Part shown: piece by piece, positions 21,701 to 29,579 of the stretch
Numbering within the stretch: the first letter of the stretch is position 1
Layout of the letters: every line of letters starts with the position of its first letter
From: Prorocentrum cordatum
Taxonomy: Eukaryota; Sar; Dinophyceae; Prorocentrales; Prorocentraceae
Direction: 5' to 3'
DNA length: 64,000 nucleotides
NCBI GenBank assembly: GCA_963575745.1
Contig: CAUYUJ010016299.1
Coordinates: 193,175 to 257,174, forward strand
Notes under the pieces: model-generated
The model's input: the letters and a program-made list of their open reading frames with translations, nothing else
Told to the model about the DNA's origin: nothing
The model's database searches: none
Position numbers and translations under genes: made by a program

Positions 21701-22330
21701 ATATCTTGTGATGTCGAGATTGGCCTCGTGGTAAGATGGTTGCGGTTGTTGGGGCTGCTTGTCGGCGCTGGGATTGGGTGGTCGCTGTACTCGAAACGGT
21801 AACATTGTTGTCGCCTTCTGCTGTCGTCTGTGTGCAGCTTGTCCGTTGTGCGTTGTTGCAGAAACTCCTGCTGGGCATCGAAAGGGGTGCATGGCTGTCT
21901 TTTGTCGTTGACGCCTTTCACCTGTGGCCACGTGGCAGTCTCTGTCGGGTGCTGCTGTGCCATGTCCAGCGCCCTGGGATGCTGTCAGGACTACTGGTGG
22001 ATGGCCGGTGGGCTGCTGTGTCGGAAGCGTGGTGGTATGTCTTGCTGAGGGTGGCGGTGGGCTGGGTTGCAGGGCTTGGAATCGATTGTGGGTCGTGGTG
22101 TGCGTAGATGTCTGCTGTGCTGTTAGTCGCCGTCGCTGCTGCCGTCGGACTCGTGCCAGAAGCCGCGTGCGAATGGCGTCGTCATCGAGGTGGAAGTTGC
22201 CGCTATCCATCTCGCTGCTGTTATCGAGGAAGGTATCCTCGATCCCAGGGAAGTAGTCTATCGTGATCGCGCTGTGGTACTCGGGCGTCTCGTTGTGGAC
22301 GTCGGAGCCGTTGAATTTCCGTGCATGCAT
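15794..22330 (-). CDS. LINE no. 3 single polyprotein: RNase H, EEP endonuclease, RT, two C2H2 fingers
   Basis: One uninterrupted 2178-codon frame. After a ~265-residue low-complexity N-terminus comes an RNase HI domain with Asp276 (FTDAS), Glu332, Asp357 (HTDCE), His402 (VPSHEG) and Asp412. An EEP endonuclease follows with Asn504, Glu550 (GIQEARN), Asp662/Asn664 (LADANG), Asp727 (HRIDYI) and Asp763-His764. The RT has HRAPGPD (1076-1082), motif A Asp1207 (MIDLKAAF), motif B (TRPGVPTADF) and FVDD (1350-1353). Two C2H2 fingers follow at Cys1679-His1700 and Cys1715-His1736, both CX2CX12HX4H. Residues ~1833-2015 look like an alpha/beta domain I cannot assign. Every catalytic residue is present. 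RNase H ahead of the endonuclease is not the usual LINE order. The frame is open upstream of the Met to beyond 22600, but no earlier Met was seen. Rich in His, Thr, Asp and Asn. Confidence 0.9.
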   Translation of the reverse strand: MHARKFNGSDVHNETPEYHSAITIDYFPGIEDTFLDNSSEMDSGNFHLDDDAIRTRLLARVRRQQRRRLTAQQTSTHTTTHNRFQALQPSPPPPSARHTTTLPTQQPTGHPPVVLTASQGAGHGTAAPDRDCHVATGERRQRQKTAMHPFRCPAGVSATTHNGQAAHRRQQKATTMLPFRVQRPPNPSADKQPQQPQPSYHEANLDITRYHGLQPPGDCTCDLGDTRGLIRRIRATTAPFLNANIEGDDLHPVATYALNNTTKGNNAHSAKHIFTDASHNARRPDCCSWAFLVLQEGGEHDQRTFRGAFSSIVSKSHNMKLNDRSTTNTTGEIMAIVQALMWSIAVAEPQPICIHTDCETAINICMGRATASADEHLARFMKVIFDTLKNENDITLHHVPSHEGMPWNELADGISKRTRKRYERGHDYDTIPHNFRDIIADTKYYQWESILQPDHPDRAAYPLREGATLRFGLPTRNASVRHLMAPKTVSAKETKIELSIATYNAESVRESDAQQQKKFTKAARLAHQWRGPLLRRQFQEKRLHIIGIQEARNERRTTTGNGYFIISSPHDHYNAGCELWINVEEPYAYNKDGPQHFEPRHCHVLISEPRILIVKVTTDCINTTICVFHAPHSKKGPQERQDFWQRLQKLVQQHRPNLMLADANGRLGSVQSTSVGPAGLSQTEDSNGKELHEIAAAGHYVIANTVISNGDEHHTWTDAYGHKHRIDYIIADDTLISHITDVKTLADIETMKKHRQGQHHREDHLPVTARACWTVRHTAPKQLFPKIDKHQLNDEKAVETFKMHLDATVLPSWGTDYDEHIHQYMLTIMDAATSAFKRSGKKKYQEYISETTLDFVLSRRKFMKLLRKATTHGATASTTKRRIQRLINDIHNDPTLQMTPEAIHTTYCETYMLNYAAANFPYNPDYHGFLQHVRHWIDATRKVIVKMTDRDYDAFLEEQAQKAMDAKRTGDTYTEWKYTKKLLLFGGRKRRKRQAYPMMNAADGTVLDSSTSKADAATRHFGHNEAADILSAQDVVDRCNAKEDRTDPAQPRRTRHVNNFASIYELTDILHKARPHRAPGPDRVSDDFSKIAPRQMARHMHPIITKAALFCREGVALKGSRMTYFWKGKGSEEDLNNQRSITLANTVIKHHYRYIRQCMKDLIPTMLFSTQTGGRRHYSTDINHMTMRLLSNTAYHLKHDMVIIMIDLKAAFHKVVNQLVYNFTQTKEQLDDLLAHIDIPHVMLPAIEALMTDNGIVNQHVDNQHIVDMLTEAHTGTWFYIDDQCSYAAPRLGTRPGVPTADFTFNMLMADVTRDYHDHAVEDGATFDIPHAPPRLRACDHNATLSSTSFVDDVKAAASTADGTMIHALITKMWGHLIRATLRRGLPINTKKSSFIVYPNTVAGKRATRTMIRDNHSITDMGLCVTIARSTKLLGAMFNDRNDMGQETAARTIALRETTGPLRRTLFQRQAISIQTKIHYLESFGYSRLLFNAGTWLITTARDYHRINTAYVTAARQAIGITHKAMKDKHITNEQILARAQLPNLEDRLRWLRLRELLRLIKGCPYETQALIDYDIEANGTWTQTINNDIHTCRQHCDGTRITTAPKDIIDFIKAARNDMHTVKSFITSTYKRAQDSSSDRAAQDQLRADLSLTATALGVPPLPRQAGTTTPAPARVMCYHCGATFKTKAAHNKHVYAVHQDKHTIDNYIVGDTCQVCLKYFYTANRLTKHVKSSHQCAATLMQFGAKPPTEDIDAHKEETRRVRRSNRHAGLPEDYAERPPIQLHGPALGPPTHADHDHRPIPAQLPTDAPTTQDSGPNRADTGMTDITGKPSIVLLFTANHDHTSAVTDALQATADRHSISIELHHLPTMHPPQPDPTASDMATTPYDHAAFCIIDADLTTFDRDLNLRTQEAPWGRLDLTPTQHRAVRQDNDSMRHVLRTAQRMMMTRTPTIILDSSLRHLLLQEYAYITTTCSTTLTTAFTACNCPADITTTTTLTQAIEQTLQPTADAYTKAQTWHYDGHDGNGDHISTERRPSTDDMWHARPHRHPQQPGPDCWMSERPGAVLLEPRPGYSSPQASNCLASSTTSERTTDHTTRRQTTENAMPVTGAQEEQRGQPPRDGAEYACERGQPRGERPLEEDDRYGGHMGDFCGPPNDNHGEHHPAEYRLVITPSR

Positions 22331-22331
22331 A

Positions 22332-22345
22332 GAGCCAACATGGCT
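22332..22345 (-). other. SL relic next to the LINE no. 3 start (inner, degenerate)
   Basis: Minus-strand AGCCATGTTGGCTC matches 13 of 14 positions of the SL centre and ends one base before the Met codon at 22328-22330. Two SL-like words 54 bp apart fit repeated rounds of trans-splicing and reinsertion, but a 13/14 match is weaker than the outer copy. Confidence 0.4.
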
Positions 22346-22385
22346 GGTTGTGGTGGCCGTGACGTCGTGCAGGTCGGGCGCCTGC

Positions 22386-22400
22386 GAGCCAAAATGGCTA
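22386..22400 (-). other. SL relic upstream of LINE no. 3 (outer)
   Basis: Read on the minus strand, these 15 bases are TAGCCATTTTGGCTC, identical to the centre of the dinoflagellate SL; the flanks no longer match. It lies 56 bases upstream of the first Met of the LINE no. 3 frame. Confidence 0.6.
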
Positions 22401-22596
22401 GTCGCCCTTGTCCTTAGGTCGGGCTTGGGTCGCTCGAGTCGGGGTGGTGTATGTAACCAATTCGTCTCGTCGCCTGGCCTCGCCCTTGGTGTGGTCGGCG
22501 TGACACGCTGAGTGCTCTCAGAGATGATGGAGCGAGGTAGGTCGTGCCTTGGCGAAGTGTCGGAGGTGGCGGCATAGGAGCCAGGTGGCGCTCGTG

Positions 22597-22745
22597 GAGG
22601 TCTCCTCCGCCTCCTCCTCCTCCTCCTCCTTCTCCTCCTCCTCCTCCGCCTCCTCCTCCTCCTCCTCCCGTTCCCCAGGCTTAGAGCTCATTGGTGCTGA
22701 CAGGTTTGACGCGGACACTACAGATGACATCTAAAGCTTCCTCGA
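22597..22745 (+). repeat. (TCC)n and TCC-linked unit copy 5 (truncated)
   Basis: A TCC-rich tract at about 22597-22668 is followed by GGCTTAGAGCTCATTGGTGCTG and about 70 bp of the 150-165-bp unit, which breaks off near 22745. It is the only copy outside the 7.4-15.2-kb array and, like the others, is preceded by TCC repeats. Confidence 0.75.
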
Positions 22746-23276
22746 CTGGTGCTGCGGGGATGGCCCCGGGGCCTAGGGCCCGCCTCCCTCAGGTGAGGGG
22801 GGAATGGGTCAGGAGGGGAACGTCGACCTGGGATCGGCGACGCATTGTCGATAGATCGGCGCTCGGCTCTTGATAGTGAAGCCCGACGTTCCTGGGCGGG
22901 GGGGTGGGCTACCAGGCCCCTATCGGCAATGAATGTGCCATCTCGGACGACGCGCTCCCCCCCTGAGCCCATCCCCCCTCCCTGACGGTGCCCCCGAAGC
23001 GAGGGCGGTCGGCGAAATAGACAAAGCCACCTGCGCATCACCGCCCCCCTTCCACACGGGCAGCACGGGCAATTCTGACGGAGCTCGCCATCGGTGGCAC
23101 GGTCCTCCCTCCCCTTCCCTCTCATCATCCCCATCCCCCTCGCTCCCTGATGCGCACTCCCTCTCCTCCCTCTGTTTACCCTCACTCTCAGCCTCCTCTC
23201 CGAAGGCATCCTCCTGGAGGTCCAACTGTTCGTCTGCTCACTGGTTTCGGCGCCTGGGTATCATCGGAGGTCGCGC
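22746..23276. other. No gene recognised
   Basis: GC-rich sequence with C-runs and a pyrimidine-rich stretch around 23100-23180. Open frames on both strands are low complexity. If the IFT172 exon to the right ends near 23277, this is the start of the next IFT172 intron. Confidence 0.4.
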
Positions 23277-23558
23277 TGAGCAAATGGCAAACGAGTCGGT
23301 CTGGTAGATGATGACCGCCTTGTTTGCCTTCAACTGTCCCACCTTGACCTTGCCGTCTGCAAGCCCGAACGCGACCTGGTTCGGCTGCTGGCTTGGCCAG
23401 CACAAGCACGTCACGCTGGAGGTCTGAGGAAATTTGTTGCAGATGGACTTCTTGTCCACCAGCTTGTAGACGAACACGATGTTGTCGCTTTGCGCGACCG
23501 CCAGCTTGGAGCCGTCTGACGAGAATTCGATGGCCTTGACCGTGTAGGTGCGGCGCTC
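23277..23558 (-). CDS. IFT172: IFT172 exon (N-terminal WD-repeat region, second of two seen)
   Basis: Minus-strand translation of 23558-23277 gives 94 residues including TVKAIEFSSDGSKLAVAQSD, NIVFVYKL, DKKSICNKFPQTSSVTCL and VAFGLADGKVKVG. This is the second WD-repeat stretch of intraflagellar transport protein 172, a large IFT-B subunit that moves cargo along the flagellar axoneme. Compared with animal IFT172, about five residues before DKK are missing. The 5' border is an AG|G acceptor (AAG then GAGCGC) in phase 0. The 3' border near 23277 is set where similarity ends; a GC-type donor is possible. The next exon was not found in this window. Confidence 0.88.
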
Positions 23559-26207
23559 CTTAACTCAAGGTGACGAGCGGATGCATTGCAAAGCTGGGTT
23601 ACTCTTGCCCTGCTGCTGCTGGTCCTCTTCCCTCTCCTGCCCATCTTCCTGCGTAACCTTGCACGCAGATCGACGCTCTGACGCAGCCTCAGACGACGGC
23701 ATGGGCAAGCGGCGCCAAAGCCAGGTGAGAACTCCCCAATGGGCCAGATAGCTGGGCCATAGCTCAGACAACTCCAAGAGACGATCCTGCACTGCGCAGA
23801 CGTGCGTCAAGGCGCACCCGATGAACGGCCAGGACCGTTACAACCCATTGTTCGTTAATGTGTGCGCTGCGACGATCTGAGTATGCTGCGTGGGTTTGCC
23901 TTTTCTAGAATGTCACTGTTATTCAGTTCGGTCGTCGACAGGGCCAGAACTCGTACACAAACACTCAGAACATGCAGCATCACTATGTCAAAACCATGAC
24001 TGCACTTTAAGAAGAAATCAAGAAAAGTGTTCACGACGCCCAGCTCCCCTCTACCTTCCGTACAAACCACCCTCTTGTTCTCATTCGCCTCCAAACCGTC
24101 GCCTCCTCCTCCCCTCCTCCTCCTCATCCTCCTCCGGCTCCTCCTCTTCCTGATCATCGTCATCACCAATACCAGCATCAGCCTCGTCATCATCGTCTTC
24201 CTTACATTCCTGTATATCCTCGCCCGTTCCTGCGCTTTCACCAAAGCCCGCATTCCAACCGATATCACCAAGGCGTGTCAACGCCTCCTCGCAGCCCAGA
24301 GCCAGGATGTGAATCTAGTGGGGGGAGTCCTACGCTGGTCACGCGCCAAGGACGGCATCGCCGAACCGACTAGAGGATTGCTGCAATAACTCGGCGGGTT
24401 CCAACGCAAAGGCATTGCAGAGAGGGCCCTCATCGGGTCCAAACGGGACGGGAACGACAGGACGCCTCAGACAGCCAAGACCGCCCCAAGCCTGCTCCGA
24501 GAAGATCGCGAGACCTCTCCACACTGTTCCGAGGCATCCCAAACAGCCGTGCCAGCCGCAGCAGGCCCCTTGGAGGTCAGAGAGAAACCCCCGAAGAAGA
24601 CAAAGACAGCCCCTGCATAGCATGAGGTCGGCCGCAGACGTCTTCGAGACGGCTCCCACTGGCCCGAAACAGCTTAAAGACGGTGCCTGACGGCGTCAGG
24701 ATGGCTTCAAGACGCCCAAGGTGCCCCCAAGAGAACGAAGATGGCACGAAGACGCCTGACAGTGACTCGACGGGCATCCGAGTGTTCGTGTCCTCCAGAC
24801 GCGCACGGCAGGTCTCTAAGAGCCAAACGACGTATCAAATCATAAATGCGAAGTGTGTGTGTGTGTGTGTGTCAGGTGCGTTGCTCATCGCCTTCGTGGT
24901 GCTCTTCTACCTCCTGGGCGTCGACCTGGTCAAGAGGCACGTCCTCCTCTGCAGTGCTTGAGGCTGGTATTCGCGACGTGCCGTTGACGGCAACACCATA
25001 TCGCTCGCCCTCCGGGTCTTCGCCCCCGGTCCCTGTCCGCGGCGTACCTTTTCCTGTGCAAGCTCTTCGGCACCGCCTGCACCCCGGGTTCCGCCCACTC
25101 CGGCCGCCTGAGGCCCCGCCTTCCTGTGCCCTGTCTCCCTAATGAAAGCGGTGCGTAGCCCGCCTAGCTTTTAGCGGAAGAGGTTCGCTCTCGCCCCGCC
25201 GACCAAAAAGTGTGTGTGTGTGTGTGTGTCATGTGTGATTTGCGCTCCGCCCTTCCTGACCCAGGATGGCTCCCGAAATATGTTCAGGCGGTCATGGGTT
25301 TCCCCGACGTCTTCCACGCGGTCAAATCAGCTCCCCCTACAGCCCCAGAAAGCCCCACAGGCGCCCCAACGCGGCACACGATGATCCAAGATGTCTCACA
25401 GAGGCCCTCATGAATTTTCAAAGTGGCCCAAGGACCAAGGAAGGCAGCCGGAAATCCTCGTAGACTCTGTTTTCCGATCAGGGAATGATGAAATCCAATT
25501 GCTTAAACTGAAATGGTGGTGAACCCAAGTTGGTTATCGCATGGCGGATCGATCGGTACCCCCCCCCCATCCCAGTCCCAGAACTAGATAGCAATCTGGA
25601 ATACTGGACCGAGGCGCATGGCTTCAGAATTATCAACCAAGGTCGATTATTGCGGAACACACTGTGAGAAACACCTTCCCCGCCTCCGTTATCATCATTC
25701 CAGAACGGCGAACTGCAATCCATAACTTTTGGGGGATCGAACGTTGGTCGATTACCTATGTGGAGACAATAATGCGACCTAGCATTACCAATCATCGAAC
25801 ACAAGTCCACAATCTCGCGAACAGATCTGGCTGGATCCCCCAAAAAGTGAGATTCAGCGGCCCATGATTCCTCAAGAAAACAAAAATAAATACAAAAATC
25901 GTCGTGGCAACAGCGATCTGACCCCCGTGCCCGTCCATCATTACCTCCCCGAGTAACAGGTTCCGGTCTATTCGATGGGAATAATAAACCGAGGTCCAGC
26001 ATTCCGGAAACATTGTACGCCACAGTCTTATGTTCTGGGACGGCGAACATCGGTTGCACATTCTGGAACGTCGAACCCCAATTCTATATCTGTTTGAATT
26101 CTATTATGGACAGCCGAATTGCCCCAAAAAACTGCCCCACACGGACACCAAAGAGGCACCCGTCATTGAAAAGACGTGGCTATTACCATGTTTATTGCTT
26201 GTTGGCT
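23559..26207 (-). other. IFT172 intron, segment downstream of the LTR element
   Basis: No coding feature seen. Holds short (TG)n runs at about 24857-24872 and 25211-25229, a TCC/TCA-rich tract at about 24108-24150, and a stretch around 24615-24760 with scattered AGACGGC/AAGACG words related to the repeats at 50 kb. 25480-26200 is a lower-GC stretch of unknown origin. Confidence 0.6.
24857..24872 (+). repeat. (TG)n microsatellite
   Basis: Short pure TG run in the IFT172 intron; a similar one lies at 25211-25229. Confidence 0.85.
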
Positions 26208-26212
26208 TGTTG
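26208..26212. repeat. Target-site duplication, left copy (TGTTG)
   Basis: TGTTG directly abuts the left LTR and is repeated at 43404-43408 directly after the right LTR. Five bp is the usual duplication for Ty1/copia integrases. Confidence 0.85.
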
Positions 26213-26474
26213 AGTTTGAAGGGGGCTGGAAGGCCCAGCCAACAGCGTCGCCTCGGGCGAAGCCAAGTTCCAACTCTGTTGCACCGTAGTAACGATAGTC
26301 CCAGACTGAGAGGAGATGCCATCTCAAGCAATAGGAAGATCCTTTTGGCATCGATAGCGATGGTGTGCCTCGCAATGAGGCACGGTCAAATTTGGGCGGC
26401 CGGCCGCTTGAGCCGACGCGGCCGCGGGCGCACGCTCGCTTCCACTCCTTACGTCCCCCAGCTCGCTTTAGAGT
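26213..26474 (-). repeat. 3' LTR
   Basis: 262 bp, beginning AGTTTGAAGGGGG and ending GCTTTAGAGT on the plus strand. In the sense orientation it starts ACTCTAAAG and ends CAAACT, so it lacks the common TG...CA ends. Confidence 0.9.
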
Positions 26475-26495
26475 CGGGGGGGGGAGGGAGACGAA
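26475..26495 (-). promoter_or_regulatory. Pyrimidine-rich tract at the place expected for the polypurine tract
   Basis: The sense strand just upstream of the 3' LTR reads as C/T-rich sequence (plus strand CGGGGGGGGAGGGAGA). A plus-strand primer would normally be purine-rich on the sense strand, so this is opposite to expectation. Confidence 0.4.
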
Positions 26496-26618
26496 GCGCG
26501 AGCCCGTCGCCCCTACACAGCAGGCATAGCAGCTAACCTACACAAAGAAAGAAAAGAGGCGGGCCTAAAGGAAGGCGGACCCGCTAGCAAGTTGCCTCGC
26601 ATGTATATGACGCACTCA

Positions 26619-27404
26619 TCAGGCGGCGTCAGAACTTGATGTCTGGCTGGCCCGATATGGAGTATGTCTCTTCAGGTCATGTTTGAAGGTCTCTATGCCC
26701 CCCATGATTTGTGGGGGCATTTCTCTGTCGATGCTCCCCTTGGCGTGGCCATCCGCAGTCATATCGCGGGTATCACGCCACTGAATGCTGTGCACGATTC
26801 CACGCTCCATCATCTGTCGCATCCAACTGCTGTGTCCTAAAAGAGTACACTCAGCCGGCTTCTTCAAGTCTTTGCTTGACAAGGACTTCAGAACAAACTC
26901 AGCATCGATGGTCAAAGTGACCTTGATGCTCAGGCCGCCCAGCTCAAGTATATATTTCAACTGAGTGGGCGTGAGCGGCCCGAGTGGAGCTCGCGCAGAG
27001 TTACAACTGTGGGATGACAGTCCTCCAAATTGTGGGCTGCTGCTAGTATCTCTGCTGAAAAAACTCGAGCGGATCTGCAAGCGGTGAGACTTGCAGCACG
27101 CATCAATCAAGTGAACGACAGGCTTACCAAATAACGTGTTTCCACATCGTAGCAGGTTTGCCTCGCGAATACCATAGCCTCGGACGTCGTCATCGGCGTC
27201 TCCACTAAGGCGTCGATATCCTGAGTCGCTATGTAGGTCGACCTCGCCCGTGGGGTTCATCGCCTGGTAGACGATCTTCTTCGGGCAGGCCTGTAGCTTT
27301 CTGGTGATCGCGCTCAGTCGTCGCACTTGAATGGTGGTCGGTTCTTGGACACGCGTTGAGATACAACATGCACCATTAACCACGCCAGGGCGATTAGTGC
27401 GCAC
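26619..27404 (-). pseudogene. Copia RNase H
   Basis: The frame carries the copia-type RNase H seen in dinoflagellate elements: DLHSDSGYRR near the start, FGGLSSHSCNSARA in the middle, LTIDAEFVLKSL, and the closing IQWRDTRDMTADGHAKGSID. The last motif carries the Asp-x-x-x-Ala-Asp element expected near the end of copia RNase H. It follows the RT directly and is the last domain before the 3' LTR. The N-terminal part of the frame overlaps RT sequence in another frame, showing a shift near 27300-27400. Confidence 0.75.
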
Positions 27405-28718
27405 GCCAGCGCACCCCTGAGGCTGACGAACATGTCTGCCACCATATCGGTTGCCTGAGCGACTGCGCCGGCGCCGGTTAGCTCGGGAGGTTGCATAGGA
27501 CGGAGCTGTTTGATATATTCATCTTGATCCAAAATGTCATTGCCGTCCTCGTCCTTGGCGTATAGCACAGCACAGTTGGTATATGTGTGCTTGTTGAGTT
27601 TACACTTACCAAAGGTATCTTCAACGCATTCGGCATATTTGTCAATAGTGTCCTCAGTACCGGCCTTATGAATGTCATCAACATGCTTGGCCGTGAGCAA
27701 AATGTCGCTCCTCTCGAACTCCTCGTCGTAGGACGTGGGTCGGAGACCATATCCTCTGGTGGTTCTTCTGAGCTTACGTGAGAAAGCCCGTGGAGCGTCT
27801 TTAGTGCCTGTGCCTGGTTTTAAGCACTGCAGGCAGTGCTTTGACTCGTCGTAAGGCTCGAATCCTGGGAGAGTCCGGAGCACTGTGGCCGATCCAGGCG
27901 GCAAAGTAAAACGCGCCACACGTTCCTTTTCACCAGTAGCCTCAGCAAGTTCCCGATAGGCCAATCCCTTCAGGGAAGGCCACGTTGATGTCGAGGGAAG
28001 CAATGGTCCACTGCTTCTTGCACGCTGCCGCGCTAGCGAGTAACCTCTGGCTTGACCGCCTCGCTGTTCCCGAAAATGTTTCTACGTCGAAAGATTCAAG
28101 TTCCATGAAACCTCGGAGAACCAAGCGTAATCGGATGGCACGTTCCATCTCGCCCATCCCGTTCTTCACGAACTTCAATTCGCACACGCATCTCGAAGTC
28201 ATGATGTTCGACGCCTTGGCTATCTCCTGCATATTAAGGCAACTGCTGTCCAACCATGTCTTGAGTTCAGTGTAGAAGGCCTTCGATACTTTATCGGGAT
28301 TCGCCTGAGTCGCGAGGATGTCGTCTTCCTTGACGACCACAGCTCGCTTTGCAGCGGCGGTAACGTATACTCGCATAGAGGTCACCCGGTCGGCATCTAA
28401 TATCATGTGTTGCTGCTCGGACAAGACCTTCGACATTTCTGTCGTAAAGCATAGTTCGACGCATCGACCATTTTCGTCTGAGTCGAGTCCGTAGCTGTCG
28501 TCCTCGACCATGGTGCACATGGGGGCGTAGTATGTCTCCTCGGTATCGGAGTCGCGAGCGCGCCCCCACTTCGGCAGGTGCCCCCAATGTTCATCAGCTA
28601 GAGTGATCAGCACGTTTTGATCTGGAACCATCTGTGTAGGTATGGTAAAAAGGTCATCTGGTGGAGTTGCCTCCAACAGTTCCCTTTCCTCTTGCAGTTC
28701 TACATGCCACACCTCCAT
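27314..28718 (-). pseudogene. Copia reverse transcriptase in two frames
   Basis: The first frame (28718-27942) holds the RT N-terminus, with IRLRLVLRGFMELESFDVET and motif A ASLDINVAF (Asp at 27990-27992). It is lost one residue later. The second frame (28003-27314) resumes at LKGLAYREL, contains the thumb-side DAPRAFSRKLRR and motif C KHVDDIH (both Asp at 27674-27679). In working copia RTs motif C is YVDD; here Tyr is His, but both Asp remain. One frameshift near 27975 separates catalytic motifs A and C. Confidence 0.8.
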
Positions 28719-28745
28719 AACATGCGACTCAAGATCAGCCTCTGA

Positions 28746-29579
28746 TTATTCGTAAATCGTAGAGAGCCGTCCGTCATCATGTGCTGGTTCGGCTTCTGAA
28801 GCTTCTCTTGCGGTTCCATCCGGCGTCGGTGTACCTGCCAATTCCTCAAATTCTGACATGTCCTGATCAAAACCTCTTTGAAGCTTAGTGGACCTCAGGC
28901 ATTGGATAATTCGTGAATGTGCTGATCCAGTTATACCGTGTAAATTCAGAGCAGGACCTTCTGCTTCGTAATAATGAAATCCTGGATTCACGTCGTTGTC
29001 GCAATGGACCAATGTGCAGCTGTCGGCATAAGTAAACGGAGGTAGCTCATGGATACTCTTGGCTAATCTGATTGAAACTACGTTCTCAATGCGAAAGAAG
29101 TTTCTGATAAGGTACTGCAGAGCCAAGTGTACCTTAGGAGATAGACGGCTTGCGGTCGTCATCTGCAGCGCCCCTTTCTTGGTTTGAACATAGCCAAAGG
29201 TCAAAGCAGGTCTCCCCGCTGATAGGCTGGCCTGTGCGTAGTGCTGTGTTGTCGGGGCCACTTTCTCGGGCTATGAGTGCTTCAATGTATAATGAATTCC
29301 TTGCATCGCCGCATTGTACTTGAACGTCTCGATTGCCCACTCGGATGATGACCAGACCCCTTTTTCGGGATCATTCTTTACAACTGGGAACGGGCCATTC
29401 CAGCCTCCCCGGTCATCCTTCGTGGTCGTAGGGCGATGGTAGTCGACCAAGTCTCCTTCGTCATAATAGTGCTGACTGGTAATTGTCGTCTTATTGCGTA
29501 AGGCACGATTGGTCTTAGCTACTGCTGTGGCCTGTGTGATAGCTTCAATACATACCCTGCCTGTGTATCGTCTGTTCAC
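28746..29579 (-). pseudogene. Integrase-RT linker fragments
   Basis: Two short frames (29579-29271 and 29261-28746) bridge integrase and RT. The first includes HYYDEGDLVDYHRPT and GGWNGPFPVV, like the basic C-terminal domain of copia integrases. The second has no recognisable motif. Each requires a frame change. Confidence 0.5.

Larger units (their letters stand above)
15500..22400 (-). mobile_element. LINE retrotransposon no. 3 (approximate limits)
   Basis: The element comprises the 6.5-kb coding frame, an upstream segment bearing two SL relics (22386-22400 and 22332-22345) and a presumed 3' untranslated region with foldbacks. The limits are estimates: the 5' limit is set at the outer SL relic and the 3' limit at the foldback region. 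No target duplication was found. It is the only LINE of the three here with an unbroken frame, suggesting a recent insertion or continuing selection. Confidence 0.6.

Noticed and set aside
22920-23225. Additional IFT172 exon in the minus frame left of 23277
   Set aside because: The translation is low complexity (Glu/Gly/Arg-rich) and does not resemble the next WD repeat of IFT172.
26213-26540. Plus-strand frames across the LTRs as a gene
   Set aside because: The same frame occurs in both LTR copies only because they are duplicates; the element's sense is the minus strand.
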